A stretch of 64,000 bases of DNA, taken from the NCBI RefSeq assembly GCF_000227115.2, contig NC_016479.1, forward strand, positions 1,424,686 through 1,488,685, written 5' to 3'. Position 1 is the stretch's first letter. Every line of letters starts with the position of its first letter. The notes below the pieces were generated by a model. That model did not search any database. It was not told the origin of the DNA and saw only the letters and a list, made by a program, of their open reading frames with translations. Positions 39,301-50,619 of this stretch are shown in pieces. Origin of the DNA: Naumovozyma dairenensis CBS 421. Lineage: Eukaryota; Ascomycota; Saccharomycetes; Saccharomycetales; Saccharomycetaceae. A program made the position numbers and the translations under genes.

Positions 39301-40298
39301 CGGTGTTTACTGCATCATCGTATGCATCTACGATTGGTAGAGTGGCTAAGCCATTTAATCCTTTATTAGGTGAAACTTATGAATATTCAAGACCCGATAA
39401 ACATTTCAGATTTTTCACAGAACAAGTCTCACATCATCCACCTATTTCTGCAACGTGGACAGAATCACCCAAATGGGATTTTTGGGGGGAATCATATGTT
39501 GATTCTAAATTTAATGGTAGAAATTTCCAATTTAAACATTTGGGTCTTTGGTATATTAAAATGAGACCAGATAATGGATCACCAGAGGAATTATATACTT
39601 TTAAGAAACCGAACAATACAGTTATTGGTATTCTTGTTGGTAATCCACAAGTGGATAATCATGGTGATGTCAAGATCATGAATCATACCACGGGAGAATA
39701 TTGTATATTAAATTTCAAAGCTCGTGGTTGGAGATCATCTGGCGCTTACGAAGTTAGAGGTGAGGTATTTAATAAACAGAAAAAATGTGTATGGGTTATT
39801 GGCGGACATTGGAATGACTCGATTTATGGGAAAAAAGTTACAGGTAAAGGCAATACTGAGTTATCCTTAGAGAAAACAAAGACTGCTGCATCTACAGCGA
39901 CGAGACGCGGTCCCACAACTGATGGATCTAAATTCTTAGTATGGAAGGCAGCGCCAAGACCGGATGCACCTTTCCATTTGACTCCTTTTGCCATTACAAT
40001 GAATGCCCCACAACCACATTTAGTTCCTTGGTTAGCTCCCACAGATACTCGTTTGAGACCTGATCAGAGAGCCATGGAAGACGGTAGGTATGACGATGCT
40101 GCCAATGAGAAACATAGATTGGAAGAAAAGCAAAGAGGTGTTAGGAAATATAGAGAAGCTAATAATCTGGAATATTCACCAAGATGGTTTACGAAGGAAA
40201 TACATCCAGTAACCAAGCTACCCTATTGGAGATATAGAGGTGATTATTGGCCATTAAGAAGGGATAAGAAATTAAAGGGTGTTTCCGATATCTTTTAA
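36360..40298 (+). CDS. OSH2: Oxysterol-binding protein of the Osh1/Osh2 class
   Basis: 1312 residues (Osh1 1188, Osh2 1283). Domain order: ankyrin repeats (about 25-250, e.g. GNTPLHLAAAQSRREVV); PH domain (about 310-410, opening FKGYLKKFTNFAQGYKLRW); a linker with an exact FFAT motif EFFDAEE (769-775) for binding the ER protein Scs2/VAP; a coiled coil; and the C-terminal OSBP-related domain (about 900-1300) with the fingerprint EQVSHHPPIS (from 1021). The family exchanges sterols and phosphoinositides at membrane contact sites such as the nucleus-vacuole junction. Neighbour YAT1 recalls SWH1/OSH1, neighbour RPN4 recalls OSH2, so it represents the pre-duplication arrangement and the paralog name is arbitrary. 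Confidence 0.93.
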   Translation: MATNNDVGTPEQVTNVPISKPLLKLKALELLRQGDFEALQKFRISQLESNPAEKDTECLLLHLAVQVAPTPLIEKIINNWTQPKNSSSSPTMTKPLKTLDINYQDVNGNTPLHLAAAQSRREVVLMLLRQPEINECITNKSDLVPVEMCKDLNIAQLMQIERSNYLTKTKNQIHDAFEKNDIKTLETILNTPRNVDVLDINYFDQKSGDSLLHTFVRKRNIEMCSWLLKHGADPHRKNFDGKTPLDLLKENNGRLTSPASGTPSSTSKKETSSTAIKKNSFTESELRMILEKAVKNNTINDVAVPIGKAPTFKGYLKKFTNFAQGYKLRWFVLTSDGKLSYYKAPQAMKNKKCRGSLDLSSCYIHLNSTEKLKFEIIGTGNTRARWQLKGNNHEETNQWVCFIQSAIRFAKDEKMNKRNKNNTIPPSLAIKRGRMLPPSASTSAVNKSRITTAPGNKVKTQALRSPSVDLYRNTSNPASVASSEVELSGNLTVSGKRYVSQMIENRLESSSGMISSHSRTPTVESFQPLKLSETLTNHTTPTLKNTLLLTSPVDTTNGSIDSPFDDDDEIDNLIDDNRNSDEEGESGAFAKVDKDEEYLKMEYGPYTEKLNMYQRTISIGLHAVIEVLNGDGNISSTDVIETRKSLNNIGNIFSDMNNLTAERDKVLVGMLTKERDINNVWIQSVRDLERELTNKSERLASLDKERRHLKRKFRKKVLEAKENALVNDNASNNNESSDSEMSDESDTLEDIAKFISATRDEDENSDVEEFFDAEELVDSDSSGHTSVDNKSEQRSHLTVTKVEHPLRNRDSIDEQPRSEEILQGTQKKTLPEYEEPRENQNRKQQQSLNGDESANYNTQKDEVSMSQSEKQLAREQQVTLIGSNKKQKTKEELLLNEGSFLGYEDGIRKRLALDQDDRPKVSLWGVLKSMVGKDMTRMTLPVTFNEPTSLLQRVTEDLEYSELLDQAASYDDSLLRLLYISVFTASSYASTIGRVAKPFNPLLGETYEYSRPDKHFRFFTEQVSHHPPISATWTESPKWDFWGESYVDSKFNGRNFQFKHLGLWYIKMRPDNGSPEELYTFKKPNNTVIGILVGNPQVDNHGDVKIMNHTTGEYCILNFKARGWRSSGAYEVRGEVFNKQKKCVWVIGGHWNDSIYGKKVTGKGNTELSLEKTKTAASTATRRGPTTDGSKFLVWKAAPRPDAPFHLTPFAITMNAPQPHLVPWLAPTDTRLRPDQRAMEDGRYDDAANEKHRLEEKQRGVRKYREANNLEYSPRWFTKEIHPVTKLPYWRYRGDYWPLRRDKKLKGVSDIF

Positions 40299-40526
40299 GG
40301 ACATGTATGTGTATCAGTAGGCTTTGAAATTTCTCATTTAGACTATAATTATTTAATGTGTAAGTAAAATCGATTATGACAATAAAAAATTACTGCAGTG
40401 ACCAATTTGTGACGCTTCCTGTTATCTGTGACAAGCAAATGGCGACAGAGACGATAAACGGCAAAAAAGAAATGCTCCGTGGGGCTTACAAATTTGGGAG
40501 GCTTGCCAATTTTTTTTCATCAAGGG

Positions 40527-40534
40527 TCCGCGGA
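40527..40534. promoter_or_regulatory. Pdr1/Pdr3 element TCCGCGGA
   Basis: Perfect 8-bp PDRE palindrome about 610 bp upstream of the RPN4 ATG. Confidence 0.7.
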
Positions 40535-40560
40535 GGTGACAGACGGTTCCAAGAAGGAGC

Positions 40561-40567
40561 TTACTAA
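40561..40567. promoter_or_regulatory. Yap1 response element TTACTAA
   Basis: Exact Yap1 site 27 bp after the PDRE in the RPN4 promoter. A CACGTG E-box follows at 40575-40580. Confidence 0.65.
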
Positions 40568-40598
40568 TTCTAGTCACGTGCCCCAGCCCCGACTTTCC

Positions 40599-40611
40599 TT
40601 CTAGAAACTTC
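40599..40611. promoter_or_regulatory. Heat-shock element TTCtaGAAacTTC
   Basis: Three perfect alternating nTTCn/nGAAn units for Hsf1, about 530 bp upstream of RPN4. Confidence 0.7.
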
Positions 40612-40914
40612 CAAATTGGTAATGAAGCCTCCTTAAGGGAAATAACATCCGTCAGCCTGTACGGAAATACGTAATAAGGTGTAACAGTAATATGGGCAGT
40701 CTTTTATCTATCAATGGTTATTATTATATAATTATATGGACGACTTAACGGAAGAGCATTTATAATGGGTTGATTGAAACTTGAGGCCGGTAAATTTGTA
40801 AAAAGAATTGTCAACGACGGTTTAAGGTTAACTATTTAAAATATCATTCATTCCCTTTCTTCGTTTTTCATCCCCAAATTTCCCATTCCCTTAACGAAAA
40901 GATCATACAATCAC

Positions 40915-40938
40915 ATATATATATATATATATATATAT
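40915..40938. repeat. (AT)12 microsatellite
   Basis: Uninterrupted AT dinucleotides in the RPN4 leader/promoter region. Confidence 0.9.
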
Positions 40939-41139
40939 TTGCTGCCATTTTTTATCTCAAGCATTCCATTTCGATAAGACCACCGCACAATAAGGAACAA
41001 CAATATACGTTATCAGAACAAGTGTTATTTCCTTATTACAACCGAATACTACCAGACAAATCCCAAGTTGTCCTTTATTCATTCTAGCCCCGAAATAGTA
41101 CAAGCAAAAATAATTGCAAAACAGCAAGAAAAAGAAGAT

Positions 41140-43032
41140 ATGGCTACTACAGAACTCTATTTGAAAAGAACGCTTACCGACGTATTGGAAGACGAGCTAT
41201 ATCATTTGACTCCAACTTCGAACATATATCAAACACATCCTACTCACCCATGCTATTTGCATTCTGATCCCAATCATATCCCACTCCATGATCGTCTCTC
41301 CAACAATCAACTGTATCTGTCGTCGTCCTCTTCATCATCATCGCCGCAAGTTTCATCATCCTCAAGTTCTTCCGGCTTAGATCAACTTAATGAATTAAAT
41401 TGGGATCATGATGAAAACTTCCTTAATGTAAGCTTACAAGATTTAAATATCTTCAATAAATATGCTGATCCGTCATTAACTACTACAACAACACCTACTT
41501 CATCATCTCCCTCTTCCAATAAGGTAATCTCATTCTCATGTCCAAATGCAATTAAAGATAAATTCACCAATATCGATATTAATAAATTGAAAAGTATTCA
41601 TTTGAAAAGAACGAAAAATCAAAAAAGGAAAGCATTGGTATCAACTATGAATGGTAATGGCCGTGTCAATCATATGAAGAAAATAAATGGAATCATAAAT
41701 AAAACAAATAAAAACAAAATTAGCACAAATACTCTATCGCCACCATTATCAACATCAACATCAACAGCATCAATAGAACCTGTAATAAATACGATAAATA
41801 TGGAATCTATCGAAAAAATTCCAATGACATCTTCAACTTCTTCCTCTTCTTCTTTGATTCCTTTGAATGTTATGCTCTATGGTAATGGTACCACGACAGC
41901 TTCTTCCTTAACTCTTCCAAATATGGACCTGAACGACATTAATTCAACTATTAAAGCTGAACTAATAGATGAGTTCCCCTTAGATACTCAAGAAGCTATG
42001 AACATGGAAAACACGCCAACTTCTAATAATAATATGATAATATCCCAAGATCATGGTGATAATAACAACTTATTTGCAGATTCCATGGATTCGAAATTAG
42101 AATGGCTTCCACAAATACAAAACAACTCACTGGATGCAAAATCAATAATATTCGATAATGAAATTAAAGCACAACAACAGCAACAAGGAACCAATAATAT
42201 AGATGATCTTTCAGACATAGAAGATAACAATGACATATTTGACAATATGGAATATCCATTGACGACGACGACCACTACCACCACGGCCGAACTAACCACG
42301 AGGGCGCCAGAGATAAATGCTGGAAGTTTTGGTAATTTTAACGATTTCTCATCTCCTTCATCTTTGCCAAATTCACCCCCATCATCGTCATGTTCGTCTC
42401 CTTCTTCACCTTCGATAGTGGAAACTATTTTAAATGGAACACAAATACAATCTCAAGATATCTTATTGGAGAAAGTGTCGCAAAAAGCATCTAAGACAAA
42501 TTTGAAATTGAAAATGAAATCAAAGACTAGTAAACCAAGAGCTAAAAAATGTGATAACCTTTCAAAAGATATGTGTGATAAACTTAAAGCATCTATTGAA
42601 CATCAATTAGAAAATAAATCGATAACTTCTTTGCAAGAACAATCGTCATCGACTCGAATAATAGATGCTGATATTGGTCCGACTAATACATCCAATGTGA
42701 CTAAGAACGACGATACCAATATGAATAATACCATGGGAGAAACCTATACATGTAGGATTATCAATTTAACCACGAATGAACCATGTTCTGCGCAATTTTC
42801 AAGGTCATATGATTTAACAAGACATCAAAATACTATCCATGCATCAAAGAAGACAGTATTCCGTTGTTCTGAATGTATTAAATTATTAGGCTCTAATGGG
42901 TTTGAGAAGACGTTTTCCAGATTAGATGCTTTAACAAGACATATTAAATCTAAGCATGAAAACTTGAATACTTTTGAAAGAAGACAAGTAACTAAATTCG
43001 CAAAGGAAAATATTGGTTACGTCTTAGGATAA
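41140..43032 (+). CDS. RPN4: Proteasome gene activator Rpn4
   Basis: 630 residues (S. cerevisiae 531). The ATG at 41140 (MATTELYLKRTLTDVLEDEL) matches the conserved Rpn4 N-terminus, which in S. cerevisiae carries the degradation signal. The 24 codons upstream start with TTG. Ser/Thr/Asn-rich and acidic activation segments fill the middle. Two C2H2-like fingers close the protein: CRIINLTTNEPC...HQNTIH near 540-570, then CSECIKLL...HIKSKH near 578-610. Rpn4 binds PACE elements to induce proteasome genes and is itself rapidly degraded by the proteasome. PDRE, Yap1 and heat-shock sites upstream match the stress inputs known for S. cerevisiae RPN4. Confidence 0.95.
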   Translation: MATTELYLKRTLTDVLEDELYHLTPTSNIYQTHPTHPCYLHSDPNHIPLHDRLSNNQLYLSSSSSSSSPQVSSSSSSSGLDQLNELNWDHDENFLNVSLQDLNIFNKYADPSLTTTTTPTSSSPSSNKVISFSCPNAIKDKFTNIDINKLKSIHLKRTKNQKRKALVSTMNGNGRVNHMKKINGIINKTNKNKISTNTLSPPLSTSTSTASIEPVINTINMESIEKIPMTSSTSSSSSLIPLNVMLYGNGTTTASSLTLPNMDLNDINSTIKAELIDEFPLDTQEAMNMENTPTSNNNMIISQDHGDNNNLFADSMDSKLEWLPQIQNNSLDAKSIIFDNEIKAQQQQQGTNNIDDLSDIEDNNDIFDNMEYPLTTTTTTTTAELTTRAPEINAGSFGNFNDFSSPSSLPNSPPSSSCSSPSSPSIVETILNGTQIQSQDILLEKVSQKASKTNLKLKMKSKTSKPRAKKCDNLSKDMCDKLKASIEHQLENKSITSLQEQSSSTRIIDADIGPTNTSNVTKNDDTNMNNTMGETYTCRIINLTTNEPCSAQFSRSYDLTRHQNTIHASKKTVFRCSECIKLLGSNGFEKTFSRLDALTRHIKSKHENLNTFERRQVTKFAKENIGYVLG

Positions 43033-43121
43033 ACACCTATCACAATACAAGTATGTATCTATATATATATATATATATGTATGAATTTTTATAGATAATA
43101 ATCATAAAAATCTTTTTTTTC

Positions 43122-44045
43122 TCAATAAGTCAAACTTTCATAAGCTTCTTCATACTTAGCTCTTGTCTTTTCTATAATATCTTCCGGGATATCTACATCC
43201 TCGGCACCATTCAGTTTATTTGTTGTTAACCAATCCCTTAAAAATTGTTTATCAAAAGAATCTTGCGATTTACCGACTTGATAATTCTCCAAGCTCCAGA
43301 ACCTAGAAGAATCCGGAGTCAATACTTCATCGACCAAGATCAGTTCCTTTGTAATTTCATCAATACCGAATTCAAATTTTGTATCAGCGATAATGATCCC
43401 CTTTGTTTTACTATATTCTTTACATTTGGAATACAACTTAATGGCCAATTTCTCCAAATCATCAATCAATTTGACATCCCCATTAAGGATTTGAATTGCT
43501 TCTTCTTTGGTAATATTTTCATCATGTTTACCTTGCTCAGCCTTTGTGGAGGGAGTGAAAATTGGTTTATCAAATTCTTGAGATTCTTTTAATCCTTGTG
43601 GCATGGTGGTTCCATGTACAGTACCGAATTTCTTATATTCATTCCATGCGGATCCAGTTAAAAATCCACGAACTATTACCTCCAGGGGGATCAATTTACA
43701 TTTTTTGATCAACATGGATCTGTTCTTTAATTGATTTCTATATTTTAAATCATCATATAATACAAAGGGTAAATGATTGAAGATTTCATCACCTATGGCA
43801 ATGAGATGATTCTTGACATCGGCTGATAAGAAATGGAACCAAAATTCAGATAACTTAGTTAGAAGGATCCCCTTCTCAGGGATTGGATTGTTCATTATGA
43901 CATCGTATGCTGAGATTCGGTCAGTGGCGACGAATAGTAACGTTTCATTGTTGACTTGATAAATGTCTCTTACTTTGCCTCTGTTTATTAGGGGTAGGAC
44001 TCCATCTAAGTTTGTTTGCGTTATACAAGAGTTGTTGGTGGTCAT
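43122..44045 (-). CDS. ADE1: SAICAR synthetase (purine biosynthesis)
   Basis: 307 residues (S. cerevisiae 306). It joins CAIR and aspartate with ATP to form SAICAR in de novo purine synthesis. Visible hallmarks: NRGKVRDIYQV near residue 17, DRISAYD near 42, the first family signature LIPLEVIVRGFLTGSAW near 115, and the second, LVDEVLTPDSSRFW, near 230. It converges with RPN4 (89 bp between stops). A TGACTC upstream fits Bas1/Gcn4 control. In S. cerevisiae ADE1 is on chromosome I (YAR015W) beside ERP1 and CDC15. Confidence 0.98.
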   Translation of the reverse strand: MTTNNSCITQTNLDGVLPLINRGKVRDIYQVNNETLLFVATDRISAYDVIMNNPIPEKGILLTKLSEFWFHFLSADVKNHLIAIGDEIFNHLPFVLYDDLKYRNQLKNRSMLIKKCKLIPLEVIVRGFLTGSAWNEYKKFGTVHGTTMPQGLKESQEFDKPIFTPSTKAEQGKHDENITKEEAIQILNGDVKLIDDLEKLAIKLYSKCKEYSKTKGIIIADTKFEFGIDEITKELILVDEVLTPDSSRFWSLENYQVGKSQDSFDKQFLRDWLTTNKLNGAEDVDIPEDIIEKTRAKYEEAYESLTY

Positions 44046-44563
44046 ATCTTTATGTGTATTGTTGTGTTGTGTAGTGTTATGCTAATCTCTTTATTCCTTC
44101 GAAGGTTAGTTGACTTGGATATATATGATATATGATTTGGCGATGAAGTATACTCTTTATATACAGTAGATTGCTTAATTACTGAATTGTTGAACTGCTA
44201 AATTACCTGAGTGATATATCTGAAATGTAGTAAAGTTATATGGAATATATATCATAATTCAGTTATTTGGTGGTATATGGATCCTTTCCAGAGAGAAGTC
44301 AAGAAATCGGCAAAGGAGTCTTCGCACTTTTGACTCCTGTAACTTCTATTCTTTATTCTGTTCTGTTTTGTTCTGCAATGGTCAAGAGAATCCAAAAGGA
44401 TTGAGAAATGGTGTATTGTACAACATCAGAGACCAGAGGTGTGTGTGTATATTTCTACTTTCTTATGCTGCTTAACTAATATAGATATACGTATATACAT
44501 ATATATATACTATTAGGCGATGTCTATAAATCCAGTATTATACGTTATCGGGCAAGTCGATTC
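44046..44563. other. ADE1 promoter / ERP 3' region
   Basis: 518 bp. It contains a TGACTC site and a TATATA-rich segment (44480-44510). No gene seen. Confidence 0.55.
44331..44336 (+). promoter_or_regulatory. Bas1/Gcn4 site TGACTC
   Basis: Exact core 286 bp upstream of the ADE1 ATG; a near match (GGAGTC) lies 15 bp away. Confidence 0.55.
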
Positions 44564-45274
44564 TCATACAGCATGCTTACGAGATTTCTTGAAGACCCAT
44601 TCTAACACAAATAATTGAATACCACACATGGCAATAATTAATAATATACCATACATGGAAAAAATGGTTATTCTGTTCCCGGTAGACTTCACGGTATAGT
44701 GATTTCTTGTATTCCTATTCTTATAATATTGCAAGTCCCTTTCTAACATGTACAACTGTCTTTCCACATTATCTATAGAATCTTCAATGGAGCTTTGTAA
44801 TCTATCCTTGCCATTCTTAACATCTCTTAACTTCTTTTGATTTTTCCTTTCAAGCCTTCTTTCATATCTCACATCAACGTTCTTGCCCTTATTCTTCTCA
44901 GCAGCAATATCATAATTGAAATCAAAATCAATAATTCTCTTCTTCAAGGGGATACTAGCTTCGAAGCAAATTTTATATTCACCCTTATGTTCCCCTACAA
45001 AGGACCATTCTCCTTGACGTTCATTATATCGTTCAATAATTGGTCTATATTTATCATCTGGTGCATATATCTTATAATCAATGTTATAATTACCATCTTC
45101 TCCTGATTGTACACTGAAATAATATGATATCGTACATTCAATATCTGGTGTCAAAATGTAATAACATTGTGGTGTCTCTTTGATATCATTGGATAATTCA
45201 ATGGTTAATGGTGAACATAATATCGGCTCCAAAATATAAAAGAACACGAGAAATATACGTAACTGCAATAACAT
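44564..45274 (-). CDS. ERP3: p24 family cargo receptor (Erp3 type)
   Basis: 236 residues. A signal peptide (about 1-20) is followed by a GOLD domain (about 24-125) with the paired Cys of p24 proteins (CYYI and ECTISYYF, later CFEA). A coiled coil follows (about 140-195; ERQLYMLERDLQYYKNR), then one transmembrane helix (about 205-225) and a short cytosolic tail (EWVFKKSRKHAV) with the aromatic and basic residues used for COPII/COPI sorting. p24 proteins cycle between ER and Golgi and select cargo such as GPI-anchored proteins. The position beside CDC7 matches ERP3 (YDL018C); ERP1 sits by ADE1 on chromosome I, so the paralog choice is uncertain. Confidence 0.85.
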   Translation of the reverse strand: MLLQLRIFLVFFYILEPILCSPLTIELSNDIKETPQCYYILTPDIECTISYYFSVQSGEDGNYNIDYKIYAPDDKYRPIIERYNERQGEWSFVGEHKGEYKICFEASIPLKKRIIDFDFNYDIAAEKNKGKNVDVRYERRLERKNQKKLRDVKNGKDRLQSSIEDSIDNVERQLYMLERDLQYYKNRNTRNHYTVKSTGNRITIFSMYGILLIIAMCGIQLFVLEWVFKKSRKHAV

Positions 45275-47398
<2,124 letters not shown>

Positions 47399-47626
47399 AA
47401 TAGCAAAGAGAACGAAAAAGCTCGATTGAAAACTATTTCATTGGAGAGCAAAAAAAAGGCATTAACACATATAAATGGGTGGAGTGGCTGGTATAGAACG
47501 TATATACACAAGGATATATTTCCATTTTTTCATTCTAAATATAAAATTTATATAAAAAGGGCATGATAAAAGAAAAAAAACTGCATATAATTCATCAATC
47601 TGGGTCGTTCTTGCATATGATCTAAT

Positions 47627-48583
47627 TTAAAAGATATATGGGATTAAGAAAGCTCTCTTTGTTTTGTACTTTCTGTTTTTCTTTTGAGCCCACAAGTACA
47701 TTTGAGCGGTAGAAACAGTCAAGAATAACATAGCAAATAAATTAAACTTCAAAACGACAGTAAACCAGAACCATGACCATACTTCAAATGTATAGTTTGG
47801 TGCAACGAACACAGTAAAAATACCTTCATTAAGTGGTAAACGTTGATCAGCAGTGCCCTTTTTAAGTTGATAATCACCCCATCTACGTAATTTCAGATGA
47901 ACGTAGAAATTCCATGACTCTGATAGAGCGAAAAGGGCAATTAAAGTACTTAAATTTTGTAAATGAGCCTTTTCATATAACGATAAAATTTTAGAATCTT
48001 GGCAAACAAATCCATAACCGAAATAACTTAAAGCGATTAACCCATTAAGGACCCAATAATGGAAAGAGTTCTTGAATAGATTGAATAATGGCATGGTGGA
48101 TAAATTGAACTTATGAATAAAGGCACTTTCGAATTCTCGCTTTATATAATGTGCCAAAATCATGGTGTACACAATTTTATTCAAAAATGGATTGTATGGA
48201 ACATTGGAGCTGTGAAAATGTTCAACGAAATATGGTTGCTTGGATAAAAAATATGCTAACGTATGAACCAAAATTGGACCAAGATATTCCAAAATGAAAA
48301 CAAGTCTGTAAGAGATTTGGGGACCTAGATCTTTGATATATAACTCCTCCTTTTCTCCAACTGTCTCTTCATTTCCCTGAAAGAATTTATCATTTGTAAT
48401 TGGGACTTGTTTGGACTCTTTCAAATAAGTCAGTCTTAATCTATTCTTAGAGATGCCCTTATTTTGTTCGGATATTTTTTGTAGAATTGCCTCTAAAGTG
48501 TTTGGAGAGGCATCGAAATCCAATTCAATTTTGGTATCTCTCAGATTCTTTGAACGAGACTTGATAGTAATACACCTAGCCAT
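47627..48583 (-). CDS. TSC13: Very-long-chain enoyl-CoA reductase
   Basis: 318 residues (S. cerevisiae 310). The start is the ATG at 48583 (MARCITIKSRSKNLRDT); five codons upstream begin with GTG. The N-terminal ubiquitin-like segment is followed by LGPQISYRLVFILEYLGP and several membrane helices. The C-terminal steroid-reductase-like domain has FVAPNYTFEVWSWFWF, with the catalytic Tyr expected in this region, and ends RRAFLIPYIF-like (KRAFLIPYIF). It catalyses the last step of fatty-acid elongation in the ER and concentrates at nucleus-vacuole junctions. It converges with CDC7 and diverges from NOP1. Confidence 0.97.
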   Translation of the reverse strand: MARCITIKSRSKNLRDTKIELDFDASPNTLEAILQKISEQNKGISKNRLRLTYLKESKQVPITNDKFFQGNEETVGEKEELYIKDLGPQISYRLVFILEYLGPILVHTLAYFLSKQPYFVEHFHSSNVPYNPFLNKIVYTMILAHYIKREFESAFIHKFNLSTMPLFNLFKNSFHYWVLNGLIALSYFGYGFVCQDSKILSLYEKAHLQNLSTLIALFALSESWNFYVHLKLRRWGDYQLKKGTADQRLPLNEGIFTVFVAPNYTFEVWSWFWFTVVLKFNLFAMLFLTVSTAQMYLWAQKKNRKYKTKRAFLIPYIF

Positions 48584-48805
48584 TATGAATGGGACCACGA
48601 GAAGTAAAAACGATGAGCTTCAATTGATAGACCAAACGTCCTTGTAACCCATCTGTCCATTTGGTTGCCCAGAAAATGCGGATACTTTTTGTTGTCATAT
48701 CCAAATAGGGTCCCTTTCCTTTACATTTGCATTCTCCTCCAATCTATCAGTTTTCAACATCATTTTCAACGGCTGAAATTTTCTAATTTTTTTTTTTTTT
48801 TATTT

Positions 48806-48819
48806 TGAAAAATTTTTCA
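48806..48819. promoter_or_regulatory. RRPE palindrome TGAAAAATTTTTCA
   Basis: Exact TGAAAAATTTT on both strands, about 390 bp upstream of the NOP1 ATG. Confidence 0.6.
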
Positions 48820-48850
48820 CATTTTTTTTTGTTCGAGAAATTTTTCAGAG

Positions 48851-48856
48851 CTCATC
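48851..48856 (-). promoter_or_regulatory. PAC-like core (GATGAG reversed)
   Basis: CTCATC (GATGAG on the minus strand) lies 31 bp from the RRPE palindrome, the typical pairing of ribosome-biogenesis promoters. Confidence 0.45.
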
Positions 48857-49196
48857 TCGTTTTTCAACTGTAAAGTTACCATTTGGTATACAATTTTGCT
48901 ATTAGTTTAGATTTAATATACATTGTCAAGTTTACTTGTTATTAGTTTTTAAACATATATATATTTTGTTCTTATTCTGCTTTACTTTGTTACCAAGTTC
49001 TACAAGATTAATATCTAATTAATTCCTTTTGAGTCCTCTTTTCTTCAGATAATTGAACACTTCAAAGAAGATCCTTATAACCTACGCTCTCTGCAACAAA
49101 GTTATTAACGAAATAAAATCGAAAAAAAAAGAATAAAAGATTAATTATCTATTTTACTTCTTACACAACACACATATACATATCATTATAAAATAA

Positions 49197-50162
<966 letters not shown>

Positions 50163-50619
50163 AGAATGTATTAAAGCAAATTATTTCTCCTCATATCAAC
50201 GACTTAACGTAAGAAAACAAGCAACAACAACAAAAAACTAAAACTTAAAAACAACTGATCCTTTGTATATTTTTCCATTCTTCTCTCTTTACTATGTGTA
50301 CCGGTTTTGTAAAATAGATACTTCTACAATATTATTATAACTACTTACTTTTACTAAGCATTAAGATTCTTCATTGACATCACTTCTAAAATAATTTCAT
50401 AAACTATAATGTAGACTTGGAAGTTTTTCAAAACTTAATAGTCGAACGCAACTACAAACAACTTTGACAACTATAAAAATCTCATTTAGAGCCTTGTAAA
50501 TGTTCGTTTAAAAAATCGTATCCTGTTGATATTTATGTATTTTTGAATATTTAATATAGACAGCAGAAAAATGAAATGGCATAGTATTATTGCAGTGAAA
50601 ACATGATTTATCTTCACGC
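50163..50619. other. NOP1-mannosyltransferase convergent spacer
   Basis: 457 bp of AT-rich 3' sequence. No gene or motif recognised. Confidence 0.5.

Larger units (their letters stand above)
40299..41139. other. RPN4 promoter region
   Basis: 840 bp. A dense group of stress-factor sites lies at 40527-40611, and an (AT)12 microsatellite at 40915-40938. No gene seen. Confidence 0.65.

Noticed and set aside
40573..40580. GTCACGTG as a centromere CDEI
   Set aside because: The flanking DNA is not an AT-rich CDEII and no CDEIII-like CCGAA follows; it is better read as an E-box in the RPN4 promoter.
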